Shown here: one piece after another, positions 1 to 6,299 of the stretch
How positions within the stretch are numbered: the first letter of the stretch is position 1
Layout of the letters: every line of letters starts with the position of its first letter
Assembly: GCA_964385755.1 (NCBI GenBank)
Contig: CAYLPZ010000018.1
Location: 1 to 40,434 of the forward strand
DNA from: CAG-698 sp964385755
GTDB lineage: Bacteria > Bacillota_I > Bacilli_A > ML615J-28 > CAG-698
Length of the DNA: 40,434 bases
Direction: 5' to 3'
The notes under the pieces: model-generated
Seen by the model: only the letters and a program-made list of their open reading frames with translations
The model's database searches: none
Told to the model about the DNA's origin: nothing
Program-made: the position numbers and the translations under genes

Positions 1-298
1 AGTTTATTAATTTATCTAAATCTTTAATATTTTTTAATTCAGGAACATGAATAAATATAGTATTTTTATTTTTTTGTAAAACTTTATGATAAGCATAATT
101 ACATAGATAATTTGTTGGTTTATCATTGACTATACATGAAATATCATTATTATTAAAATATTTTTTTACATTACAATAATTTAAATTTGTAGTCACTAAT
201 TCATCACTTAAAAAACTATTTACCTCTAATCTAATACTTCTCTTCAGATTGTTTCTCAGTCCTAACATTATTATTAGCTCATAATCTTCCGCAATTAA
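1..298 (-). pseudogene. pcp: Pyroglutamyl-peptidase I (C15), N-terminally truncated fragment
   Basis: Read on the minus strand, an open frame runs from about 316 off the left edge. It resembles the second part of pyroglutamyl-peptidase I, a cysteine peptidase that removes N-terminal pyroglutamate. Visible landmarks in order are YELIIMLG (the family's 'P.vvi.lG'), IRLE (probable catalytic Glu), TNYLCNYAYH (catalytic Cys) and TIFIHVP (catalytic His). The first ~60 residues, including the expected start and GFxPFGG-type motif, are absent. An in-frame TAA at 317-319 closes the frame, and the sequence there is already the Schlafen-like gene in another frame. The only internal ATG (268) would lose the N-terminus. 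I read this as a deletion remnant; an assembly join is possible. The 3' end lies outside the window. Confidence 0.62.
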
Positions 299-794
299 CG
301 GCTTTATTATAAAATTTTATCAAGGATTCTTTATCTACATATTCAATTCCAAACGTTGTTAAATTGTTTTCCCAAATAGAAGAATAATCTGTATTTAATA
401 TCATATGTTTTAATTCATCTGGAGTCATTTCTTCAGCTCTGTCATGTACTCTCTTATAATATCTACCAAACGAAGAGTAAGGTCGTTCAGTACCACTAAA
501 TTCTACTTTAACAATATGTTTACCTTCTATAATTTCTTCTTTAATTGATGGATATACCATTGGCTTTATAGCTTTCTTAAAAAAAGTTGCTACTTCATCC
601 AATGTGCTAGTGCTAACTTCTTGTCCACAAACATCCCCATTAGGCTTAACACCAAAATATAATACACCCTTGCCAACTTTATTTAAAATACTAACAACAT
701 CATCCATTGCATCTCTTAATTCACCTGTTGTTTTCTTAAATTCTAGACTTTCATTTTCTTTTCCAAAATTTATTATCTTTTCCTCCTGAAACAC
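279..794 (-). pseudogene. Schlafen/AlbA_2 ATP-binding domain protein, truncated
   Basis: The 171-residue frame contains an AlbA_2 (Schlafen-type) domain: NESLEFKKTTGEL, then KGVLYFGVKPNGDVCGQ, then the IKPMVYPSI stretch and RPYSSFGRYYKRV. Full-length relatives are usually 400-500 aa with a C-terminal winged-helix or ATPase-like region; this frame stops at TGA just after YNKAVNCGRL, where the pcp remnant begins. The start is also doubtful: the only start in frame is GTG at 794, upstream of a good AGGAGG at 781-786, while the position where the family normally begins has ATA codons. A mutated start plus a 3' truncation both suggest a dead gene. In intact relatives the role is DNA binding or transcription control. 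Confidence 0.7.
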
Positions 795-820
795 AATATT
801 ATTATATCACTCTTTCAGTA

Positions 821-855
821 AAATGTCACTTTAAATGTCACTTTAAATGTCACTT
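821..855. repeat. Short tandem repeat, 12-bp unit x 3
   Basis: The unit AAATGTCACTTT occurs at 821-832 and 833-844, and again without its last base at 845-855. It lies just upstream of the Schlafen-like remnant. It could be slippage or a set of regulator half-sites; nothing in the sequence decides. Confidence 0.85.
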
Positions 856-1103
856 AGTATATTGATATCTTTTTTCTTAATTACTTTACACCATAAAAAA
901 TGACCAACCTACAAAAATAAATAATTTAATCATTGTTAATATTATATTTTATTACAGATATTTTTGTGAATTATTCTTCAGCGAAAGCTGGCAGACACAC
1001 TTTAGCGTTTGCTTTTGAATATTTAATTGTATATACTCCATTTTGAAAAATTAATCAACTAAATCGTTTAATTTTTTGCTTATTATTTAGTTATTTTTAT
1101 ATG

Positions 1104-1179
1104 TTACATTAATTTTTTTAAACTTTTTTTGCCAGAAAAATACAATACTAGTTCCTTTAATTCCAACTAAATAAAACTT
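1104..1179. repeat. Diverged 76-bp intergenic repeat, copy 1 (partner 4723-4798)
   Basis: Aligns by eye with 4723-4798 over its whole length with few gaps: TTACA, a T-run, AAACTTTTTT, GC, AAATA, the block around CTAGT/CCAGT, CCCTTT/TCCTTT, then CAA and ATAA. Roughly two thirds of positions agree. On the minus strand both copies can be read as a peptide: KFYLVGIKGTS then QKKFKK here, and MKYYLACIKGTG then AKKFKK in the partner. It could be a dispersed repeat family or the fossil of a tiny gene. Confidence 0.55.
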
Positions 1180-1197
1180 ACTAGTAAGTTTGTTTAT

Positions 1198-1237
1198 AAA
1201 AAAATCACCACTACATTATATGAAAGTGGTAATATTA
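1198..1237 (-). terminator. Orphan minus-strand terminator, identical to 2871-2910
   Basis: On the minus strand: ACCACT, an inner CAT/ATG pairing, AGTGGT, then GA and seven T. This is a rho-independent terminator shape. The 40 bases are identical to 2871-2910, where the element sits directly behind the minus-strand gene ending at 2916. Here no minus-strand gene precedes it, because 1475-2767 is read on the plus strand. See findings for the insertion reading. Confidence 0.7.
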
Positions 1238-1341
1238 AAATTATTTTATAATTGTATATTTAGTTTTTATATAATTAATATTCATTAACATTTAGTAAAC
1301 TATTTTTATCTATAACATTAATATTATTTTTTAATGTATTC

Positions 1342-1355
1342 CGGAAAAAGTTAAC
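1342..1355. promoter_or_regulatory. CGGAAAAAGTTAAC motif, upstream copy
   Basis: This 14-bp sequence is repeated exactly at 1427-1440, in the same orientation and 85 bp apart. This copy lies about 40 bp upstream of the -35 box of the ATPase promoter. It may be a regulator binding site or a repeat boundary; the binding protein is unknown. Confidence 0.5.
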
Positions 1356-1393
1356 ATTTTATATTTTTCAATATTAGATTTCTTTCTTTTTAT

Positions 1394-1421
1394 TTGACAT
1401 TTTCTTTTTTTATAGTATAAT
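1394..1421 (+). promoter_or_regulatory. Sigma-A promoter of the AAA_14/DUF4143 ATPase gene
   Basis: TTGACA at 1394-1399 and TATAAT at 1416-1421 are separated by 16 bp, so both boxes match the consensus exactly. The predicted start point (~1428) falls inside the second CGGAAAAAGTTAAC copy. The Shine-Dalgarno AAGGAGAA lies at 1461-1468, ahead of the ATG at 1475. Confidence 0.75.
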
Positions 1422-1426
1422 TACTT

Positions 1427-1440
1427 CGGAAAAAGTTAAC
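1427..1440. promoter_or_regulatory. CGGAAAAAGTTAAC motif, copy over the transcription start
   Basis: Exact second copy of the motif at 1342-1355. It lies immediately after the -10 box, where a bound protein would block initiation, so an operator role (perhaps autoregulation by the ATPase or a looped repressor) is plausible but inferred. Confidence 0.5.
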
Positions 1441-1474
1441 AAATTATAAATTGTCGAAATAAGGAGAATTTTGT

Positions 1475-2767
1475 ATGAAACTAATTCAACGCGATTTATA
1501 TTTAAATCAACTAATAAACAGAAAAGAAAATGGATTAATTAAGACTATAACGGGACTTAGACGCTCTGGTAAAAGTTATCTTCTTTTTAAAATTTTTTAT
1601 AATCATCTTCTTGAATGTGGTGTTAAAGAAGAGAATATCATAACACTTGCATTAGATGATGATTTAAATCGTGAATATCGTAACCCTGATAAATTATCTG
1701 AATTTCTATATTCTAAAATTACAAATAAAACTGAAACATTTTATATTTTATTAGATGAAATCCAATTTGCAATATCGGATAAGGAACTAAAAGGTAAAGA
1801 ACCTATCCGTATATACGGAATACTTAACGGATTACTTCGTTTAGATAACGTCGACATTTATGTTACGGGTTCTAACTCAAAATTTTTATCTTCAGATATT
1901 ATGACTGAATTCAGAGGTCGTGGGGATGAAGTTCGCGTATTCCCACTTTCTTTTGCAGAGTTTTATTCATCAAATCAATTCGTTGATAAATATGAAGCTT
2001 GGAATGAGTATAGTAGATATGGTGGACTACCAATGTTACTAACTAAGAAAACTGATGATGAAAAAATAAAATATTTGAAAGATTTATTAACTAAAACTTA
2101 TATTCAAGATGTTATTGAAAGAAATCATCTTAAAGATGATGTCGTAATTGACACATTAGTTGATATTCTAGCTTCTTCTATTGGTTCTTTAACAAACCCC
2201 ACAAAACTTGCTAATACCTTTACTTCAAATAATATTAAAACTACTGATAAAACTATATCAACATATATTGATTATTTGACGGATGCTTTTATGATCAGCA
2301 AAGTTCAAAGATACGATATAAAAGGCAAAAAATATATTAATTCACCATTTAAATTTTATTTCACTGATATCGGAATACGTAATTGTAGACTAAATTATAG
2401 ACAACAAGAACAAACTCATATAATGGAAAACATCATTTACAACGAACTTTTAATTCGTGGGTATAATATTGATGTTGGTATAATTGAACACATGACAAGA
2501 AACAAAAATGGTAAACAAAAATTAGTACAATTAGAAGTTGATTTTATCTGTAACAAGGGAAGTAACCGTTATTATATCCAATCAGCGTTCTCAATACCTG
2601 ATGAAACAAAAATGATTCAAGAAACTTCTTCCTTAGATAAAATTGATGATTCATTCAAAAAAATCATTGTTACCCAAGATTTAGGTAAACCATGGCGTAG
2701 CGATAAAGGATATCTGATTATAAATATTCTTGATTTCTTATTAAATCCTAATAGTTTAGATTTATAA
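1475..2767 (+). CDS. AAA_14 family ATPase with C-terminal DUF4143
   Basis: The 430-residue protein has the layout of the common AAA_14-DUF4143 family. The Walker A motif GLRRSGKS is at residues 27-34, Walker B is ILLDEIQ around D94-E95, and a sensor-like VTGSNSKFLSSD follows. The C-terminal half carries the DUF4143 nuclease-like region, with a conserved MENIIYNELLIRGY helix and an EVDFI motif of restriction-endonuclease-fold type. Length is normal and the frame is intact. Start: ATG with AAGGAGAA upstream. The gene stands alone on the plus strand, with its own promoter and a terminator at 2771-2797, and sits among accessory genes. These ATPases are widespread and often mobile; their cellular role is poorly defined. 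The family call is firm, the function is not. Confidence 0.88.
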   Translation: MKLIQRDLYLNQLINRKENGLIKTITGLRRSGKSYLLFKIFYNHLLECGVKEENIITLALDDDLNREYRNPDKLSEFLYSKITNKTETFYILLDEIQFAISDKELKGKEPIRIYGILNGLLRLDNVDIYVTGSNSKFLSSDIMTEFRGRGDEVRVFPLSFAEFYSSNQFVDKYEAWNEYSRYGGLPMLLTKKTDDEKIKYLKDLLTKTYIQDVIERNHLKDDVVIDTLVDILASSIGSLTNPTKLANTFTSNNIKTTDKTISTYIDYLTDAFMISKVQRYDIKGKKYINSPFKFYFTDIGIRNCRLNYRQQEQTHIMENIIYNELLIRGYNIDVGIIEHMTRNKNGKQKLVQLEVDFICNKGSNRYYIQSAFSIPDETKMIQETSSLDKIDDSFKKIIVTQDLGKPWRSDKGYLIINILDFLLNPNSLDL

Positions 2768-2770
2768 TTT

Positions 2771-2797
2771 GACTGCACTTATGTGTAGTCTTTTTTT
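2771..2797 (+). terminator. Terminator of the AAA_14 ATPase gene
   Basis: GACTGCAC and GTGTAGTC pair (one G-U) around a TTAT loop, followed by seven T. It begins three bases after the stop codon. Confidence 0.85.
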
Positions 2798-2870
2798 GCC
2801 CGATATAAACAAATAATTATCAAATGATGCCAGACATTCATGAGGTCCCTAGCCTTTAATACCTATAATA

Positions 2871-2910
2871 AAAAAAATCACCACTACATTATATGAAAGT
2901 GGTAATATTA
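2871..2910 (-). terminator. Terminator of the TA-like operon
   Basis: On the minus strand the hairpin ACCACT...AGTGGT (with an inner CAT/ATG pair) is followed by GA and a run of eight T. It lies directly behind the stop of the gene at 2916. A second identical copy is found at 1198-1237. Confidence 0.82.
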
Positions 2911-2915
2911 ATATT

Positions 2916-3728
2916 TTATTTAACTATTTTGTATTTAAAAAACTTTTCTTGAAAATTAATTTTTTCTTTAATCTCTTCGTTTGAATAATCTTTATCGTCG
3001 GTTGTAACAATTAGTTTATCTTCAACGTCATTTTCTCTTTCAATTACTGCATAAACCTTCCCTGAACAATAATCGATTACATTATCTTCACCCAAAACAT
3101 AAACATCTTGATAGTCACCATCGACCGCTAATATTTCTTTTATATAGCCATAATTAATAGGATAAATAATATCATTATGTTTTGGATGAACAGAACCAAT
3201 TGGTCTATCAATAAAAACATTAATGTTTTGTCCAATCATAGTTTCAAGTTTTTCACGAATTATTAATTTCTTTAAAATTTTGTAAGAAGCTTCTTCTATA
3301 TCTAAAACATTATAATTTATACTTTCCATCATTTTTTCAGCTGCCTGTTCAATGTCAAAAGTATGAAAAATATTATAATACTTCACTATTTCTTTTGCAT
3401 TAAATAAACTAAATACTTTTTTACTTGATAATTTATAAATTATTGACAATGCTCTATAAATATAACCAATCCAAAACATTTCGTTCGTTGAATATTTAAT
3501 TTTTCCGTATGAAGAGAATCCATATTCATTCTCTATTTCATAAAAGCAATCGTTTATATCTAGAGCAATAACCAAGAAACTATAATCATCAAATTTTGTA
3601 GCCAAACTCGATTGCATAAATCGTCTAATAAAAATTAAAGAGCTACATTGTACTTTTTGAGTAGATTCTTCAAAAATTTTTCCTTGTATTTGGCATAATT
3701 TTCTTTCATTAAAATCTAACTTTTTCAT
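2916..3728 (-). CDS. Antitoxin-like domain fused to a pyrophosphatase-fold domain
   Basis: 270 aa in two parts. Residues ~1-150 (MFWIGYIYRALSIIYK; a later FHTFDIEQAA) resemble the antitoxin-like proteins found next to DUF3990 genes in Bacillota. Residues ~165-270 resemble a small soluble inorganic pyrophosphatase: FIDRPIGSVHPKH, YPINYGYI, then DGDYQDV with Asp203, Asp205 and Asp208 matching the metal-binding DGDPxDV of family I enzymes, and later VEDKLIV. The three key aspartates are retained, so activity on pyrophosphate or a related phosphoanhydride is possible. The start overlaps the upstream gene's stop by 4 bp, implying translational coupling. Joining the two domains in one chain is unusual to me. 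Family calls are from motifs; the biological role is inferred. Confidence 0.68.
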   Translation of the reverse strand: MKKLDFNERKLCQIQGKIFEESTQKVQCSSLIFIRRFMQSSLATKFDDYSFLVIALDINDCFYEIENEYGFSSYGKIKYSTNEMFWIGYIYRALSIIYKLSSKKVFSLFNAKEIVKYYNIFHTFDIEQAAEKMMESINYNVLDIEEASYKILKKLIIREKLETMIGQNINVFIDRPIGSVHPKHNDIIYPINYGYIKEILAVDGDYQDVYVLGEDNVIDYCSGKVYAVIERENDVEDKLIVTTDDKDYSNEEIKEKINFQEKFFKYKIVK

Positions 3729-4576
3729 TTCAATAATTCGTCAATATATTGACCCTTTCCACGATATTCAATTCTAGCAACCTTAACTTTATTTAAATTG
3801 CTATTATTATTTTCTAATCTTTTATTTTTATACATTTCTTTTTCTTTACTTGATAGGAAAAACAATTTTGTGAATAATAATTTTTCTAATGCTTTTGTTG
3901 TTTTGATAACATATTGATTACCTAAATTAGTAGCGGCTAATGCATGTTCGCACTGCTTGTTTGTAATTGATCCATCTACAAATTCCGAAATCAAATCAAA
4001 CATTCTATTATCTGCAATTGGAGCAATTATTATATCTGCATTTTCTACTTTTTTAATAACATTATTTATTAATTCATTACTTTTATATTGTGTTAACCAT
4101 CCTCTATAATAAGCAATTGCTAACATCCATTCCGTATCAACATTAAACTTTTCTATTATTAAATCTTTATCATTTAAAGAGAATGAGTAAACATATTTTG
4201 ATGAAGTATTAGCAATATAAGTTGATGCTTGTTCAAAGTTTTCTCCTAAATAAAAGCCTCTTCCAAAATCATTATTTTCTTTTGAATATTTAAAATCTAG
4301 TGGTAAATTAATAGTATTTTTAGCGCCATGAAACAAAAGTTTGCGACTTAATTTTTCACATTCTTCGCAAAGAATTTGTTCATATATTTTATTAATATAA
4401 ATCCCCTTTTCAAAAGCATAATTATAAATCAATTCTATATTTTTATCATCAATATCTGTTTTTTCATTTTCCCATCTACTAATTGTGTCTAATGAAACAC
4501 CTATAATTAATGCCAAATCTTCTTGAGTTAAAGATAATATTTCTCTAATTACTTTTAATTCTTTACTAATATACAT
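3725..4576 (-). CDS. XRE-family HTH protein with DUF3990 (ADP-ribosyltransferase-like) domain
   Basis: 283 aa. Residues 1-60 form an XRE helix-turn-helix: LTQEDLALIIGVSLDTISRWE. From ~80 the DUF3990 pattern follows: LLFHGA, DFGRGFYLGENFEQA, DTEWMLAIAYYRGW, then ADIIIAPIADNRMFDLI and the final NQYVIKTTKALEKL. DUF3990 belongs to the ADP-ribosyltransferase-like fold and is commonly the toxin half of small two-gene modules. The C-terminal ~40 residues are charged and not recognised. It is the first gene of a two-gene operon with its own promoter (4599-4627), and it overlaps the downstream partner by 4 bp. The HTH suggests it binds its own promoter, so the toxin-like domain and the DNA-binding domain are in one protein. 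The imperfect palindrome at 4582-4596 is a candidate operator. Confidence 0.78.
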   Translation of the reverse strand: MYISKELKVIREILSLTQEDLALIIGVSLDTISRWENEKTDIDDKNIELIYNYAFEKGIYINKIYEQILCEECEKLSRKLLFHGAKNTINLPLDFKYSKENNDFGRGFYLGENFEQASTYIANTSSKYVYSFSLNDKDLIIEKFNVDTEWMLAIAYYRGWLTQYKSNELINNVIKKVENADIIIAPIADNRMFDLISEFVDGSITNKQCEHALAATNLGNQYVIKTTKALEKLLFTKLFFLSSKEKEMYKNKRLENNNSNLNKVKVARIEYRGKGQYIDELLK

Positions 4577-4598
4577 TTTAATACCACCTTTTGGTAAT

Positions 4599-4627
4599 AT
4601 TATATACTATCTTTTTTTATTTGTCAA
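4599..4627 (-). promoter_or_regulatory. Promoter and possible operator of the HTH-DUF3990 operon
   Basis: On the minus strand TTGACA (4622-4627) and TATAAT (4599-4604) are 17 bp apart. Just downstream, at 4582-4596, the imperfect palindrome TACCACCTTTTGGTA overlaps the ribosome binding region and is a candidate site for the XRE domain encoded by the first gene. Confidence 0.75.
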
Positions 4628-4722
4628 AACTTATGTTAATTAAATGTCGAATACAAGTTTTTATTATTTGTTAATCATTCAAAACATTTAAGTTACTTCC
4701 ACTTTACATATTTTTCTCTCTA

Positions 4723-4798
4723 TTACACTTATTTTTTAAACTTTTTTGCAAGGCAAATAGAGGCACCAGTCCCTTTTATACAAGCAAGATAATATTTC
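4723..4798. repeat. Diverged 76-bp intergenic repeat, copy 2 (partner 1104-1179)
   Basis: See copy 1. On the minus strand this copy opens with ATG (4800-4798) and reads a 23-codon frame MKYYLACIKGTG...AKKFKK then TAA, but no Shine-Dalgarno precedes it. It lies in the ~370-bp gap between the HTH-DUF3990 gene and rplS, which otherwise holds only the operon promoter and the rplS terminators. Confidence 0.55.
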
Positions 4799-4857
4799 AT
4801 AAAAATCATCATTAATATTATATGACTAAGACATATATTTAATATCAATAAAGATGT

Positions 4858-4883
4858 AAAAAAAAGAGGCTATAAAAGCCTCT
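4858..4883 (-). terminator. Terminator of rplS
   Basis: On the minus strand AGAGGC and GCCTCT pair around a 7-base loop and are followed by an eight-T run. A second hairpin (AAGCATAAA / TTTATGCTT, 4897-4921) lies between it and the rplS stop and may stabilise the 3' end. Confidence 0.85.
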
Positions 4884-4946
4884 ATTTTCATTACTAAAGC
4901 ATAAATAGTTTGTTTATGCTTGTAGCTTTTTAGTCTTTCCTTAAAC

Positions 4947-5303
4947 TTATTTTTTAATACGTTCTTTAATACGAGCTGCTTTAGCAGATAATGAACGAAT
5001 GTAGTTAAGTTTAGCACGACGTACTTTACCACAACGAACAACTTCAATTTTGTCAACGTTTGGTGCATGGATAGGGAATGTTCTTTCAACACCTACACCA
5101 TAAGAAATCTTACGAACTGTAAATGTTTCACTAATTCCTGAGCCACGTTTTTTAATAACTAAACCTTCGAAAATTTGGATACGTTCATTGTCACCTTCTT
5201 TGATTTTAACATAAACTTTTACGTTATCACCAGGACGGAACGCAGGACGATCTTTAAGGTAACTAGCTGTGATTTCTTTAATTAATTGATCACCTTTACT
5301 CAT
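4947..5303 (-). CDS. rplS: 50S ribosomal protein L19
   Basis: 118 aa from the chosen ATG at 5303, the usual bacterial L19 length. The sequence contains FRPGDNVKVYVKI, RIQIFEGLVIKKR, ISYGVGVERTFPIHAP and VRRAKLNYIRSL, all diagnostic of L19, which sits at the 30S-50S interface. A longer frame begins ten codons earlier, but AAAGGAGT lies at the right distance before MSKGDQL, so the shorter form is taken. It is separated from trmD by a terminator (5474-5510) and has its own promoter and an ~80-nt leader, so although it follows trmD in the classical cluster it is transcribed independently here. Confidence 0.97.
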   Translation of the reverse strand: MSKGDQLIKEITASYLKDRPAFRPGDNVKVYVKIKEGDNERIQIFEGLVIKKRGSGISETFTVRKISYGVGVERTFPIHAPNVDKIEVVRCGKVRRAKLNYIRSLSAKAARIKERIKK

Positions 5304-5383
5304 AATATGTACTCCTTTAAAACTAATATTCATGCCCTTATATAAATCTTGGCAGCGGAATATCGTATTAGCTAATTAAAGCC
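5304..5383 (-). promoter_or_regulatory. Probable L19 leader RNA
   Basis: The 5' untranslated region of rplS from the predicted start (~5383) to the ATG is ~80 nt. On the minus strand it contains GCTTTAATTAGC, which can fold, then GATATTCCGCTGCC, a block that resembles my recollection of Bacillus rplS leaders. Autoregulation by L19 is known for such leaders in Firmicutes; here it is inferred from position and partial resemblance. Confidence 0.45.
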
Positions 5384-5389
5384 TTTATT

Positions 5390-5418
5390 ATTATACTATT
5401 TTTTTTATGAAAAATCAA
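5390..5418 (-). promoter_or_regulatory. Promoter of rplS
   Basis: Minus strand: TTGATT (5413-5418), 17-bp spacer, TATAAT (5390-5395). Confidence 0.7.
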
Positions 5419-5473
5419 TATAATTTTTTATTTTTATATTTTCCCTTTCTAATAAAATTTCTTTTATTATATT

Positions 5474-5510
5474 AATAAAAAACTCAGTTTTGTTGTTATA
5501 AAAACTGAGT
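5474..5510 (-). terminator. Terminator of the rimM-trmD operon
   Basis: Minus strand ACTCAGTTTT and AAAACTGAGT form a perfect 10-bp stem with a 9-base loop, followed by TTTTTTATT. It lies just after the trmD stop and separates trmD from rplS. Confidence 0.88.
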
Positions 5511-5531
5511 ATTTTAAATTAATTTATTTTG

Positions 5532-6299
5532 TTATTTTTTTCTTTGTTTTTTTACTAATAAATAATCATCAAATGTTTTTCCTTCTTTTATCATATCAAG
5601 CATTAGTTTTTGCTCTTCTGAAAGTTCTTTATTTTTTAACAAATCTTCTCTATTTTCAAATGTTTCTTTTAACGACATAAACATACGCCACTTTTCTATT
5701 TTTTGATGATCACCTGAAAGAAGCACCTTTGGTACTTCATGGCCATCAAAAACTGGAGGTCTAGTATACTGAGGATATTCAAGTAAATTATTTTCAAAAC
5801 TCTCATCAATACTTGATTCATCATTTCCCAACACATTTGGAAGTAATCTAATAATTGCATCGATTATCGCCATAGTGGCAATTTCACCTCCTGTTAAAAT
5901 AAAATCACCAATGCTTATTTTTTCATCAATGTAATTATCAATTCTACTATCTATTCCTTCGTAATGTCCACAAACAAAGATTATATGCTCAAGTTTACTT
6001 AATTCTTGTGCTTTTGTTTGGTTAAACTTAGTACCATGTGGTGAGGTAATAATTCTATGAACTTGATGATGTTCATCAATTGCTTTTAGTGCATCATATA
6101 TTGGCTGCACTTCAATGATCATTCCTGCTCCTCCTCCATATGAATAATCATCTACTCTTTTATTTTTTTTATTTGAATATTCACGATAATCTATTACATT
6201 TATTGTTACAATTTTAGCTTCGATTGCTCTTTTTATTATTGATGAATTAATTATTCCGTCGAACTCTGAAGGAAATAATGTAAGAATGTCAATTATCAT
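5532..6299 (-). CDS. trmD: tRNA (guanine-N1)-methyltransferase
   Basis: 255 aa, slightly longer than typical TrmD. It methylates N1 of G37 next to the anticodon of tRNAs reading CNN codons, preventing frameshifts. Landmarks: MIIDILTLFPSEFDG at the start, DDYSYGGGAGMIIEVQPI, IFVCGHYEGIDSRI, the knot segment SIGDFILTGGEIATMAIIDAI with RLLPNVLGN, and YPQYTRPPVFDGHEVP with VLLSGDH. All conserved SPOUT-knot elements are present. It overlaps rimM by 4 bp (6296-6299), as expected of a coupled pair, and is closed by the terminator at 5474-5510. Confidence 0.97.
   Translation of the reverse strand: MIIDILTLFPSEFDGIINSSIIKRAIEAKIVTINVIDYREYSNKKNKRVDDYSYGGGAGMIIEVQPIYDALKAIDEHHQVHRIITSPHGTKFNQTKAQELSKLEHIIFVCGHYEGIDSRIDNYIDEKISIGDFILTGGEIATMAIIDAIIRLLPNVLGNDESSIDESFENNLLEYPQYTRPPVFDGHEVPKVLLSGDHQKIEKWRMFMSLKETFENREDLLKNKELSEEQKLMLDMIKEGKTFDDYLLVKKQRKK

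Larger units (their letters stand above)
795..1474. other. 680-bp gene-free stretch between the Schlafen remnant and the ATPase
   Basis: No credible full gene is present. It holds, left to right: the 12-bp tandem repeat; a slightly GC-richer patch at 970-1020 with a CAGC-GAAA-GCTG hairpin, which on the minus strand also reads as a short frame ending KVCLPAFAEE and then stop (possible fossil C-terminus); a diverged 76-bp repeat (1104-1179); an unassigned terminator-like hairpin (1198-1237); two copies of a 14-bp motif; and the ATPase promoter. The mix of unattached elements looks like an accessory site that has been rearranged several times. Confidence 0.6.

Noticed and set aside
279..281. TGA read as Trp (genetic code 4), which would extend the Schlafen frame
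   Set aside because: Trp is coded by TGG in the window's certain genes, and the extended frame meets a TAG within about 15 codons.
821..855. 12-bp tandem repeat as a plasmid-type iteron or origin
   Set aside because: Only three copies, no Rep gene nearby, and the setting is chromosomal.
4731..4800. 23-codon frame resembling the start of MurC (KYYL..IKGTG)
   Set aside because: The resemblance covers about ten residues only, then diverges, and there is no ribosome binding site; better treated as part of the 76-bp repeat pair.
4826..5092. 88-codon frame overlapping rplS on the same strand
   Set aside because: Out of frame with the certain L19 gene and crosses its terminator.
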